From the NCBI GenBank assembly GCA_009921765.1, contig RFXC01000171.1:1-9450 (forward strand): a DNA stretch of 9,450 bases, given 5' to 3'. Position numbers and translations under genes: made by a program. The first letter of the stretch is position 1. Each line of letters opens with the position of its first letter. This document shows positions 1 through 6,554 of this stretch, piece after piece. This DNA is from Betaproteobacteria bacterium. Its GTDB lineage: Bacteria; Pseudomonadota; Gammaproteobacteria; Burkholderiales; Burkholderiaceae. The notes below the pieces were generated by a model. That model was not told where the DNA came from and made no database searches. It worked only from the letters and a program-made list of their open reading frames with translations.

Positions 1-29
1 GCAAGACCGAAGCGCCTGCCACCTGCTAG
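1..29 (+). CDS. Possible last codons of an upstream gene (partial)
   Basis: From base 3 a plus-strand frame reads Lys-Thr-Glu-Ala-Pro-Ala-Thr-Cys and then a TAG at 27-29, 15 bases before the start of the DUF1841 gene. A tail rich in Ala, Pro and Thr is a plausible protein end. Too little is present to name a family. An endonuclease III gene is one neighbour I would consider for a DUF1841 gene, but that is inference only. Confidence 0.25.
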
Positions 30-44
30 CCCCGGGAGGGCCCA

Positions 45-491
45 GTGTTTGATCCATCGCAGCATGATGTGCGCAGGTTCTTCTGCGAAACGCAACGAAA
101 GCGCGTGGCAGGCGAGCCGCTCACGCCACTCGAGTCCATCGCCGCCGACTGGATTGGCGTTCATCCCGAATATCACACCATTCTCGACCACCCGGAGCAG
201 GCGCTTGCCCAGCAGTTTGACGCCGCAGATGGGCGCGGCAATCCCTTTCTTCACCTGTCCATGCATCTGGCGATCGCGGAACAACTGTCGATCGACCAAC
301 CCAAAGGTATCCGCGAGGCCTGGCAGCGTCTCGCCGGGCGGCTGGGTGATGAACATGCCGCCGCGCACGAGGTCATGGAATGCCTGGGCCAGGTGCTCTG
401 GGAGGCGCAACGCAACCACCGCCCGCCCGATGGAGTCGCCTACCTCGACTGCCTGCTGCGCCGAAGCGCTACCCGTGCCGACCAGGCATGA
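45..491 (+). CDS. DUF1841 family protein, function unknown
   Basis: This is a 148-residue soluble protein with no signal peptide or membrane segment. The start is GTG at 45, with a purine-rich GGGAGGG at 34-40 correctly spaced as ribosome binding site. It shows the features I know from DUF1841: an N-terminal MFDPSQ..RRFF stretch, the central ADWIGVHPEYH block (about residues 34-44), the NPFLHLSMHLAIAEQLSIDQ block (about 66-85), and a C-terminal HEVMECLG...WEAQR...PPDG.AYLDCL block (about 108-138). The length is normal for the family. No function is established for DUF1841 as far as I know, and I do not propose one. The repeated His residues in the central and C-terminal blocks could bind metal, but that is speculation. 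The next gene begins 166 bases downstream, so the two need not share a transcript. Confidence 0.9.
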   Translation: MFDPSQHDVRRFFCETQRKRVAGEPLTPLESIAADWIGVHPEYHTILDHPEQALAQQFDAADGRGNPFLHLSMHLAIAEQLSIDQPKGIREAWQRLAGRLGDEHAAAHEVMECLGQVLWEAQRNHRPPDGVAYLDCLLRRSATRADQA

Positions 492-566
492 TCCGGGTCA
501 GAACCGGCAGCCGAACGCTTTCTGATAACCTTCGCCCGGCTCTTGCCCCGTGCCGAAGGTGGCCGG

Positions 567-584
567 TCTGGCCGCCTGGCCAGA
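567..584 (+). other. Short perfect inverted repeat in the DUF1841-DUF47 gap
   Basis: TCTGGCC at 567-573 and GGCCAGA at 578-584 form a 7-base-pair stem with a 4-base loop in the 166-base gap between the two genes. No T run follows, so it does not look like an intrinsic terminator. It could be a structured leader element, an operator, or chance in GC-rich DNA. I see no convincing promoter or Pho box elsewhere in the gap. Confidence 0.25.
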
Positions 585-657
585 ACGATCCGGCGCAGCG
601 AGCCAGCGGCGAAACCATCGCACGATCGCATAGCGTGGACACCAACGGAAAAGCGCA

Positions 658-1293
658 ATGTTTGGACGACTGATGCCCCGCGAGGGCAGATTCTTCGACC
701 TCTTCAACCGGCACGCCGACGAGATCATCGCCGGCAGCGAGGCGCTGGCCCAACTCATGCGCCAGTACAGCGACGTGGCCAGCCGGCGCACGCATATCGA
801 CCGGATCGATCTGGTCGAGAAAAACGCCGATCGCATCACCCATGAGACCGTCGCGCTGCTCCACAAAACCTTCGTCACTCCCTTCGACCGCGACGACATC
901 CACCAGCTCATCTCGAATATGGACGACATTCTGGATCTGATCCAGGATGTGGCGGAGTCGGCCATGCTCTACGATCTGCAGCGCATCACGCCTGAAGCGC
1001 AGCAGCTCTCCGAACTCAACGAAATGTGCTGCAAGCGCGTCCAGATGGCGGTGCGCATGCTGCCTTCGATGGACAACGCAGAGGCCATCCTGAAGCTTTG
1101 CCGCGAAATCGATCAGCTCGAGTCGGACGCCGATCGGGTGATGCGCGCCGGCATGTCCAAGCTGTTTCGCGATGAAAGCGACGTGCGCCAGCTGATCAAG
1201 CTCAAGCAGATCTACGAGCTGCTTGAGGCGGTGAGCGACAAGTGCGAAGACGTTGCCAATCTGCTCGAGGGCGTTGTCCTCGAAAACGCCTGA
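658..1293 (+). CDS. DUF47 family PhoU-like protein, partner of the Pit phosphate transporter
   Basis: This is a 211-residue, all-helical acidic protein of the DUF47 (TIGR00153-type, PhoU-related) family. Members lie next to PiT transporters and are thought to modulate phosphate uptake from the cytoplasmic side. Visible features are the N-terminal MFGRLMPREGRFFDLF, typical of the family, and the acidic helix motifs EKNAD (54-58), NMDDILDLIQD (87-97) and ESDAD (155-159), which resemble the ExxxD metal-binding motifs of PhoU. The last helix, IYELLEAVSDKCEDVANLLEGVVLEN, is also typical. Length is normal. The ATG at 658 has a modest purine-rich GGAAAAG about 5-11 bases upstream. The pit gene starts 19 bases after this stop, so the two are almost certainly cotranscribed. 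The family and the pairing are clear; the regulatory role is family knowledge, not shown here. Confidence 0.93.
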   Translation: MFGRLMPREGRFFDLFNRHADEIIAGSEALAQLMRQYSDVASRRTHIDRIDLVEKNADRITHETVALLHKTFVTPFDRDDIHQLISNMDDILDLIQDVAESAMLYDLQRITPEAQQLSELNEMCCKRVQMAVRMLPSMDNAEAILKLCREIDQLESDADRVMRAGMSKLFRDESDVRQLIKLKQIYELLEAVSDKCEDVANLLEGVVLENA

Positions 1294-1312
1294 GCGCAGG
1301 CGCCCTCGCACC

Positions 1313-2323
1313 ATGACCACGCTTCACTTCAGCTTCACCGTGCTGGTGTTCCTGGTGATTCTGGCGCTCGCGTTCGATTTCATGAACGGTTTTCATGACG
1401 CGGCCAATTCCATCGCGACGATCGTGTCAACCGGGGTGCTCAAGCCCTACCAGGCGGTGGTGTGGGCAGCGTTTTTCAATGTCATTGCGCTCTTTTTCTT
1501 CGAATTGAAGGTGGCCTCAACCGTCGGCAAGGGCATCGTCGACCCGGCCGTGGTGGACCATATCGTGATCTTTGGCGCGCTGGTCGGTGCCATCACCTGG
1601 AACGTCATCACCTGGTGGTTCGGTATCCCCTCGAGCTCCTCGCATGCGCTGATCGGCGGGCTGATAGGCGCGATCCTCGCGAAGGCCGGCACTGGCCCGC
1701 TGCTCGCATCAGGCATCATGAAAACCGCCATTTTCATTCTGGTGTCACCCACGCTGGGCTTTCTGCTGGGCGCGCTTCTCATGCTGCTGGTCGCCAACAC
1801 AATGCGCAATGTCACGCCGCGCCAGAGCGACCGATGGTTTCGCCGGCTGCAACTGGTCTCCTCGGGCCTCTACAGCCTGGGCCACGGCAGCAACGACGCG
1901 CAGAAAACCATGGGCATCATCTGGCTGCTGCTGATCGCCGCCGGCTCGGTCGCGCCTGGCGCGTCGGCGCCGCCCTATTGGGTGGTGTTGTCGTGCTATC
2001 TGGCGATCGGACTCGGCACGCTGTTCGGTGGCTGGCGGATCGTGAAAACCATGGGCCAGAAAATCACCAAGTTGAAGCCTGTGGGCGGTTTCTGCGCCGA
2101 AACGGGCGGCGCGATGACGCTCTTCATTGCATCGAGCTTCGGCATCCCCGTATCCACCACACACACCATCACCGGCGCGATCGTGGGTGTGGGCTCATCG
2201 CAGAAATTTTCCGCGGTGCGCTGGGGGCTCGCGGGCAGCATTGTCTGGGCATGGGTGATCACCATTCCCGCGTCGGCCATCATGGCGGCCATTGCGTGGT
2301 GGATCGGTACCCTCATCCTGTGA
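1313..2323 (+). CDS. pit: PiT family low-affinity inorganic phosphate transporter
   Basis: A 336-residue inner-membrane protein that takes up phosphate by cation symport. Signature motifs of both PiT halves are present: GFHDAANSIATIVSTG (26-41), GIPSSSSHALIGGLIGA (104-120), GHGSNDAQKTMG (190-201) and GIPVSTTHTITGAIVG (277-292). About ten hydrophobic segments span the chain, with a short charged cytoplasmic loop near 165-182 (NVTPRQSDRWFRRL). The length matches the compact PiT proteins found with DUF47 partners rather than the longer E. coli PitA. I chose the ATG at 1313: it puts a hydrophobic helix right after MTTLHF, while an in-frame upstream GTG at 1253 would overlap the DUF47 gene by 41 bases and add a non-conserved tail. 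The ribosome binding site is weak (AGG at 1298-1300), consistent with translation coupled to the preceding gene. Confidence 0.95.
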   Translation: MTTLHFSFTVLVFLVILALAFDFMNGFHDAANSIATIVSTGVLKPYQAVVWAAFFNVIALFFFELKVASTVGKGIVDPAVVDHIVIFGALVGAITWNVITWWFGIPSSSSHALIGGLIGAILAKAGTGPLLASGIMKTAIFILVSPTLGFLLGALLMLLVANTMRNVTPRQSDRWFRRLQLVSSGLYSLGHGSNDAQKTMGIIWLLLIAAGSVAPGASAPPYWVVLSCYLAIGLGTLFGGWRIVKTMGQKITKLKPVGGFCAETGGAMTLFIASSFGIPVSTTHTITGAIVGVGSSQKFSAVRWGLAGSIVWAWVITIPASAIMAAIAWWIGTLIL

Positions 2324-2330
2324 GCGTTGC

Positions 2331-3044
2331 ATGAGTGCTCCGCTGGGCGACACGCGAGAGGCCGAAGCGCTCTGGCTCGAGCTCCCGCCAATCTCCTCCA
2401 CCGCACCACGCCGGCTGATCATCTTTCTGCACGGCGCCGGTTCAAGCGCCGAACGATTCGCGCCCGTTGCCATTGCCTGGATGCTCAAGTTTCCAGGCGC
2501 CACCGGCGCGATTCTTCACGCGCTGCGCCCGGCAAGCGTTGGCACGGGCGGCGACTGGTTCGACGGTCTGGGTACGGCCGACACGCTGGCCCCACGCATC
2601 GCCCAGGCCGGTCGTCAGGTGGCAGAGCGTATCGAGATGCTGCAACAGACAACGGGCGTGAGCGGTGAATCCACGGTGGTCATCGGATTTTCGCAAGGCG
2701 CGACGCTTGCGCTCGAACTCGCTCGCAGTCGGCCGGAGCTGCTGGGCATTGCCGTGAGCTACAGCGGCCGGATGATTCCCCCGCCCCGCCAGGGTGAGGT
2801 GATGACGCCTGCCATCCATCTGCTCCATGGCGCGCTGGACAGCGTGGTGCCGGTCGTTCATGCCCAGCAGGCTTGTCGCCGGCTCGCCGCAAGTGGAGCG
2901 CGGGTCACGCTCGACGTGCTCGAGGAGTACGGGCACTCGATTGGCCAGGACATGATCATCGTGGGCACCACCCGCGTGATGCAGACCCTGTTTCGTGATC
3001 GACGCCGCCGGCGCACCGCAGCAGGTGGGGCGACACTGCACTGA
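2331..3044 (+). CDS. Alpha/beta-hydrolase, phospholipase/carboxylesterase (YpfH-like) family
   Basis: A 237-residue cytoplasmic serine hydrolase. The oxyanion-hole motif HGAGSS lies at 34-39, the nucleophile elbow GFSQG at 119-123 (Ser121), and the acid and base of the triad are Asp170 (HGALDSVVP) and His202 (EYGHSI). The region GTGGDWFDGLGT (71-82) matches the WFD loop of the carboxylesterase/YpfH group, which cleaves short-chain esters. The natural substrate is unknown. The ATG at 2331 is 7 bases after the pit stop, so it is probably in the same transcript. An in-frame upstream ATG at 2292 would overlap pit and adds a poor N-terminus. The C-terminal tail (about 222-237) is rich in Arg and likely disordered. 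The link with phosphate uptake is positional only. Confidence 0.88.
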   Translation: MSAPLGDTREAEALWLELPPISSTAPRRLIIFLHGAGSSAERFAPVAIAWMLKFPGATGAILHALRPASVGTGGDWFDGLGTADTLAPRIAQAGRQVAERIEMLQQTTGVSGESTVVIGFSQGATLALELARSRPELLGIAVSYSGRMIPPPRQGEVMTPAIHLLHGALDSVVPVVHAQQACRRLAASGARVTLDVLEEYGHSIGQDMIIVGTTRVMQTLFRDRRRRRTAAGGATLH

Positions 3045-3051
3045 TGAGGGC

Positions 3052-3066
3052 GCGGCGTTCAGCCGC
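3052..3066. other. Weak hairpin between converging genes
   Basis: The 40 bases between the hydrolase stop and the end of the converging cupin gene contain GCGGC (3052-3056) and GCCGC (3062-3066) around a 5-base loop. No T run occurs on either side. It may help end transcription from both directions, but on sequence alone it is not a convincing intrinsic terminator. Confidence 0.2.
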
Positions 3067-3084
3067 ACTGCTGCGCCATCGTCC

Positions 3085-3501
3085 TTAGCCCCGATGCTCG
3101 GCTGCAATCGGCCGCGTTTCACCCGATTCGGTGAGCGTGCGCGTGGCATTGACCGACGCGTAGATCCACAGGATCTTCATCGGCTGTGTTTCGGAAAGAT
3201 TCCGGAAGCGATGCGGCAGATTGGGCGGAATCCAGGTGGTATCGAGCGGCTTCAACTCATGTTCCTCGCCGTCGATGTCGAGGATCGCATGCCCCTCGAG
3301 CAGCATCACGCTTTCCTCGCAGTTGTGGCTGTGGAAGGCGATCTTCGCGCCAGGCGCGAATTCGGTAATGCCATTGATGAAGCTGGTGGCCCCGCAACCC
3401 GGCATCACGAGCGGCGTGGTACGTGCGCCACCCCCGCGGTCATGACTGGGGATCTGGTCGGGCCGCAGCACCACCGGCCGGTGAGAATGGGATGCGCTCA
3501 T
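3085..3501 (-). CDS. Small single-domain cupin protein
   Basis: A 138-residue soluble protein with one complete cupin barrel. Motif 1 fits G(X)5HXH(X)3E(X)6G exactly: Gly51, His57, His59, Glu63 and Gly70. Motif 2 is PPNLPHRFRN, giving His97 and Asn101. Three His and one Glu make a full metal site (Fe, Mn or another divalent metal). Such stand-alone cupins may be dioxygenases, isomerases, lyases or simple ligand binders; the sequence does not decide which. The N-terminus is His/Ser rich (MSASHSHRP). The ATG is supported by a good AGAGGAG ribosome binding site 10 bases away. The gene follows the Ldh-type oxidoreductase with a 62-base gap on the same strand and no terminator in between, so it probably serves the same pathway. 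Confidence 0.88.
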   Translation of the reverse strand: MSASHSHRPVVLRPDQIPSHDRGGGARTTPLVMPGCGATSFINGITEFAPGAKIAFHSHNCEESVMLLEGHAILDIDGEEHELKPLDTTWIPPNLPHRFRNLSETQPMKILWIYASVNATRTLTESGETRPIAAEHRG

Positions 3502-3511
3502 GGCGTCTTGG

Positions 3512-3530
3512 CTCCTCTCTATCTCTCTCT
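3512..3530 (-). promoter_or_regulatory. Purine-rich ribosome binding site of the cupin gene
   Basis: Read on the minus strand, this is an almost pure GA tract interrupted by a single T and ending in AGAGGAG (plus-strand 3512-3518), 10 bases before the cupin ATG. The Shine-Dalgarno match is strong and fixes the start at 3501. The GA-repeat tract upstream of it is low-complexity and could undergo length changes that affect spacing or mRNA structure. Confidence 0.6.
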
Positions 3531-3563
3531 GCTGTTCATCGATCGGTTCGGATTGCTCATCAC

Positions 3564-4652
3564 TCAGCCAGGACCCGCCTCGCCGAGACGCACGAGCCTG
3601 GGCACCCGAAGCGAATCGGCCAGCTGATCGAGCTCGGTCACGAGTGGCGCAGCCAGTGCAATACCGGTCTTCCGTGCCGCCTCGCGCTTCAGATGGCTTT
3701 GCTCGCCAGGCAGCCAGATCCGCTCCACACCTGGCAGACGGGCCGAGCCGCGAATGTCGCGAATCAGTGCATCGAGCGCCTCGCCAAAGGCGGCCGGATC
3801 ACCAAACGCTGCGAGATCGAGCACCAGAATGGCCTGCCCGGTGTTGGTCACGCTCACATGATCGGCGTTGAAGTCGATCACCTCCCGGCCCATGGCCGCA
3901 CCGCCCAGTGTGCCAGCGAGAAGCCCCACCATCAGCGCAAGCCCATAGCCCTTGTGCTCACCGATGGGCAGAAGGAAGCCCTCACCTGCGCGCGTCGCGT
4001 CGGTGAGAGGCTGGCCCTCGCGGTCAATCATCCAACCGACCGGCAGCGGCTCGCCGCGCTTCGCACGCGCCTTCACCTTGCCATAAGCTGCCACGGTGGT
4101 GGCCATGTCGAGCACCACGGGCGGTTCATCCCCCGCAGGAAAGGCGGCAGCAATCGGGTTGGTGGAGAGCAGCATTTCCATCCCGCCCCAGGGCGGCAGA
4201 TGGTTGGCATTGCCGACCGCAAAATACAGTCCCAGCATGTGATGCTCGAGCGGCTTTCTGGCGTAGAGCGAGGCGGGCCCGGCATGGTTGCTGTAGCGTG
4301 TGCTCACCCAGCCCACGCCGCATTCGCGCGCCTTCTCGATGGCGAGATCCACGGCCCGAGACACCACCAGATGGCCCATGCCGTTATCGCCATCGATCAC
4401 CGCCATGGCCGGCTTCTCTCGCACCACCCGGATGTTGGGCCGGACATTGATGCCGCCCGCCTGGATTCGCCTGCTGTACTGCGGCAGTCGGATGACGCCG
4501 TGGCCATCCGAGCCCTGGAGGTCGGCCTCCGCCATCAGCGTGGCGACCTGGCTTGCATCGGATTCAGACAAACCCTGGACAACGAATGCCGCGCGGATGA
4601 AATCGCGCAGCGCCTCGAACGTGACTCGCGGTGACACAGACGATGCAGTCAT
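3564..4652 (-). CDS. Ldh2/YlbC-type malate/L-lactate dehydrogenase family oxidoreductase
   Basis: A 362-residue cytoplasmic NAD(P)-dependent oxidoreductase of the LDH2/MDH2 fold, distinct from Rossmann lactate dehydrogenases. The family reduces 2-oxoacids or oxidises 2-hydroxyacids; members act on malate, lactate, ureidoglycolate, 2,3-diketogulonate, sulfolactate and cyclic imino acids. Family blocks are ADLQGSDGHGV (43-53), RYSNHAGPASLYA (119-131), LLSTNPIAAAFPAG (161-174), VVLDMATTVAAYGKV (179-193), GWMIDREGQPLTDA (206-219) and GEHKGYGLALMVGLLAG (231-247). His51, His123 and Lys234 are the likely catalytic and cofactor positions by family analogy. I prefer the ATG at 4652 because homology begins soon after it. 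A GTG at 4709 would add 19 poorly structured residues, and neither start has a good ribosome binding site. It is divergent from the methyltransferase-like gene and probably cotranscribed with the cupin. Exact substrate unknown. Confidence 0.92.
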   Translation of the reverse strand: MTASSVSPRVTFEALRDFIRAAFVVQGLSESDASQVATLMAEADLQGSDGHGVIRLPQYSRRIQAGGINVRPNIRVVREKPAMAVIDGDNGMGHLVVSRAVDLAIEKARECGVGWVSTRYSNHAGPASLYARKPLEHHMLGLYFAVGNANHLPPWGGMEMLLSTNPIAAAFPAGDEPPVVLDMATTVAAYGKVKARAKRGEPLPVGWMIDREGQPLTDATRAGEGFLLPIGEHKGYGLALMVGLLAGTLGGAAMGREVIDFNADHVSVTNTGQAILVLDLAAFGDPAAFGEALDALIRDIRGSARLPGVERIWLPGEQSHLKREAARKTGIALAAPLVTELDQLADSLRVPRLVRLGEAGPG

Positions 4653-4719
4653 GAAGGTGGCACTGAAAACGGAACGGAAGGGGACGCCGGACCGGTCAAT
4701 CGCGATCACGGCGCGCTGG

Positions 4720-4752
4720 ATAGTACACCGTCAGGGCGGTCATCATTGACAA
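4720..4752 (-). promoter_or_regulatory. Weak candidate promoter for the oxidoreductase-cupin unit
   Basis: On the minus strand, TTGTCA (plus 4747-4752) and TACTAT (plus 4720-4725, four of six consensus bases) lie upstream of the oxidoreductase. The spacer is 21 bases, longer than the usual 16-18, so the pair would need an activator or may be wrong. Transcription from it would start near 4712 and give a leader of about 60 bases. The -35 overlaps the -35 of the plus-strand promoter. Confidence 0.25.
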
Positions 4753-4774
4753 GCTTCGGCCGAACGCCGATAGT
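4746..4774 (+). promoter_or_regulatory. Sigma70-type promoter for the methyltransferase-like/TTT unit
   Basis: A perfect TTGACA at 4746-4751 is followed after exactly 17 bases by GATAGT at 4769-4774, which keeps the important second A and last T of the -10 element (four of six matches). Transcription would start near 4781 and give a leader of about 140 bases before the ATG at 4924. It lies in the divergent region, where a promoter for this gene set is expected. The leader holds short GC-rich hairpins (CCCGG at 4783-4787 with CCGGG at 4794-4798; GCGGC at 4803-4807 with GCCGC at 4816-4820). I recognise no known riboswitch in it. Confidence 0.6.
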
Positions 4775-4861
4775 CGCCCGCACCCGGCAAAGACCGGGGC
4801 GCGCGGCACCTTGACGCCGCTCAGACAAGCAAGCACCACCCGGAGACCCTGCCACTTTTCT

Positions 4862-4923
4862 GCCCGGCTTTCATTCCCGCCCAATTCATGCGGCGCTGAC
4901 CCTGCCGCCCGCTTCCATTCCCG
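4862..4923 (+). repeat. Imperfect direct repeat just upstream of the methyltransferase-like start
   Basis: GCCCGGCTTTCATTCCCG (4862-4879) recurs as GCCCGCTTCCATTCCCG (4907-4923), with one base missing and one substitution. The copies are 45 bases apart start to start, about four helical turns. The second copy ends on the base before the ATG and takes the place where a Shine-Dalgarno sequence would be; none is visible. It may be a pair of operator sites or a translation-control element, or a chance or duplication remnant. A three-codon reading frame (ATG CGG CGC TGA, 4888-4899) lies between the copies. Confidence 0.4.
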
Positions 4924-6099
4924 ATGCGCACCAGTTCCGAAAGAATCCTCAGTACCCACACCGGCAGCCTGCCCCGCCCCGCCTCGCTGGTCGACCTGTA
5001 CGCCCGCCGCGCGCGTGGCGAAGAGGTTGACGAGGCAAAGCTTGCCGCCGAAGGCCATGCCGCCATGCTGCGCTCGGTCGAGCGCCAGATCGAAGCCGGT
5101 CTCGACGTGATCAACAACGGCGAGCAGCAGCGCGAGGGCTTTTTCCTTTATGTCCAGCACCGCATGTCGGGCTTTGGCGGAAGCTGGAAGCGCTGGACCC
5201 GTGCCGATGTCGAGCGCTATCCCGCCTTCCGGCAGATGATGGACGAGCAGAACCGCGGCCGAACCGCGGTGAGCAACTTCGCGCCCCCGCGCGTCGTGAG
5301 TGAGGTGCGTTACCTCGACCCGGCCGTCGCCTCGGTGGAGGCAACCGATTTTGCGCAAGCCCTCCAGGGCCGTGACGGGCACTATGTGGAGGCCTTTCTC
5401 ACCGCCCCCTCACCCGGCATCATTGCCGCGGCCTGTCGCAACGAGCATTACGACAGCGAGCGCGCCTATCTGCGGGCGCTCGGCGAGGCGCTGCGCCACG
5501 AATACGAGGCGATCGTCAACGCCGGCTTCGTTCTGCAGCTCGACTGCCCCGACCTCGCGCTGGAACACCATGTGTCGTTTCACGACGCCGGTGAAGCGCG
5601 CTTCCTCCAGTTCGTCGAGCGCGTCGTGGAAACGCTCAACGAGGCGATTCGCAACCTTCCGCCCGAGCGGGTGCGCATGCACGTCTGCTGGGGCAACTAC
5701 GAGGGCCCGCACGACTGCGATGTACCGCTTGAGCTGATCTGGCCGGTCATCCGCGAGACCCGCGTGGGCGGCTTCGTGCTGCCGTTCGCCAATGCGCGAC
5801 ACGCCCATGAAATGCGGGTCTTGAAACGGATGCCGCTGAAGGACGATCAGGTGATCGTCGCTGGCGTGATCGACGTGCTCACCAATTTCATCGAACACCC
5901 CGAGGTGGTCGCCGACCGGCTCGAGCAGATGAGCGGCTTTGTGAGCGGTCCCGAGCAGGTCATGGCCGGCACCGACTGCGGCTTTGACACGTCGGCCGGC
6001 ATGGGGCGGGTCGCCTCCGATGTGGTGTGGGCAAAGCTGCGCTCGCTGACCGAAGGCGCGCGGCTCGCGAGCACGCGCCTCTATCGCAACGCAGGTTGA
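4924..6099 (+). CDS. MetE C-terminal-like (cobalamin-independent methionine synthase II type) protein
   Basis: A 391-residue cytoplasmic TIM-barrel protein. It corresponds to the C-terminal catalytic half of MetE; full MetE is about twice as long. Relatives include archaeal methionine synthases, epoxyalkane:coenzyme M transferase and many uncharacterised catabolic-cluster proteins that act on thiols. Visible motifs are STHTGSLPRP (10-19), GLDVINNGEQQREGFFLY (59-76), APSPGIIAAA (161-170), QLDCPDLALEHH (205-216), HVCWGNYEGP (253-262) and AGTDCGF (348-354). Zinc ligands expected from MetE are His253, Cys255 and Cys352. The Glu ligand expected in the following beta-strand seems to be Pro287 (GGFVLPFANARH). 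An in-frame stop at 4897-4899 rules out a longer protein, and no Shine-Dalgarno precedes the ATG. TctB begins at or just past its stop. Ordinary methionine synthesis is less likely than a catabolic thiol or methyl transfer. Confidence 0.88.
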   Translation: MRTSSERILSTHTGSLPRPASLVDLYARRARGEEVDEAKLAAEGHAAMLRSVERQIEAGLDVINNGEQQREGFFLYVQHRMSGFGGSWKRWTRADVERYPAFRQMMDEQNRGRTAVSNFAPPRVVSEVRYLDPAVASVEATDFAQALQGRDGHYVEAFLTAPSPGIIAAACRNEHYDSERAYLRALGEALRHEYEAIVNAGFVLQLDCPDLALEHHVSFHDAGEARFLQFVERVVETLNEAIRNLPPERVRMHVCWGNYEGPHDCDVPLELIWPVIRETRVGGFVLPFANARHAHEMRVLKRMPLKDDQVIVAGVIDVLTNFIEHPEVVADRLEQMSGFVSGPEQVMAGTDCGFDTSAGMGRVASDVVWAKLRSLTEGARLASTRLYRNAG

Positions 6100-6107
6100 A
6101 CCAGCCC

Positions 6108-6548
6108 GTGGTCGAACGCCTTCTCAACCTGTTCTGGATCCTGCTTGGAAGCGGCGGTGCCTGGCATGCCTGGACGCTGGGGCTGCGCGGGCCGTCAGGT
6201 CCGGAGAGCGGGCTTTTCCCGTTCATCGCTTCCTGCGCAATTGCCTGTCTGGGCCTTGCGCTGATGGTCAACCGGCGCAGCGCCGCGAGCAATCCACAGT
6301 GGCCGGACGCGGGCGCTGGACTTCGCGCGGCGGGTGTTGCTGTGGGTATCGCACTGATGGCCTTCGGCATGGACCGCATCGGCTTTGTGGCGGCTGCCGC
6401 CATTGCCATGCCGGTGCTGCTCCGAACCATCGACCGGGCCTCGTGGCTGGAAACGGTGCTGCTCACTGCGGGGGCTATCGCCGCCATCGTCCTCATCTTC
6501 GGCCGACTGCTCGGCATGCCGCTGCCGCGCGGCCCCTGGGGCTGGTAA
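6108..6548 (+). CDS. tctB: Tripartite tricarboxylate transporter small membrane subunit (TctB family)
   Basis: A small integral membrane protein of about 146 residues with four hydrophobic segments, as expected for TctB. Near the first helix is the family-like GPSGPESGLFPFI, and the chain ends LGMPLPRGPWGW, also typical. TctB proteins are poorly conserved, so the call rests on topology, these end motifs and its place before TctA. The start is uncertain. GTG at 6108 is my choice, with AGG at 6093-6095 some 12 bases away. A TTG at 6096 overlaps the previous stop (TTGA), would give 150 residues and would allow direct translational coupling, but it has no usable ribosome binding site. No ATG is available near the N-terminus without losing the first helix. 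TctA follows after 6 bases. Confidence 0.85.
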   Translation: MVERLLNLFWILLGSGGAWHAWTLGLRGPSGPESGLFPFIASCAIACLGLALMVNRRSAASNPQWPDAGAGLRAAGVAVGIALMAFGMDRIGFVAAAAIAMPVLLRTIDRASWLETVLLTAGAIAAIVLIFGRLLGMPLPRGPWGW

Positions 6549-6554
6549 GCGGCC

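Noticed and set aside
492..657. Pho box or riboswitch before the DUF47-pit genes
   Set aside because: I found no CTGTCAT-type direct repeats and no recognisable riboswitch core, only a short hairpin at 567-584.
1253..1312. Upstream GTG start for pit
   Set aside because: It would overlap the end of the DUF47 gene, and the extra residues are polar and arginine-rich, unlike PiT N-termini.
469..1320. 283-codon minus-strand frame opposite the DUF47 gene
   Set aside because: The plus-strand DUF47 protein is well supported, and this frame has no recognisable motif and spans the intergenic gap.
2442..3149. 235-codon minus-strand frame across the hydrolase and the convergent gap
   Set aside because: It overlaps the end of the cupin gene and the full catalytic part of the hydrolase, and shows no domain signature.
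3423..4634. 403-codon open frame on the plus strand, opposite the Ldh2-type gene
   Set aside because: It mirrors a gene with clear family motifs over its whole length, and its translation is rich in His, Arg and Ala without recognisable domains. Long antisense frames are common in GC-rich coding DNA.
4653..4709. GTG at 4709 as start of the oxidoreductase
   Set aside because: It would add 19 residues without family similarity and would cover most of the putative leftward leader. ATG at 4652 is more consistent with the family N-terminus, although neither start has a good ribosome binding site.
4781..4923. Cobalamin or SAM riboswitch controlling the MetE-like gene
   Set aside because: The leader is too short for a typical cobalamin riboswitch, and I see neither the B12-box nor SAM-type core sequences.
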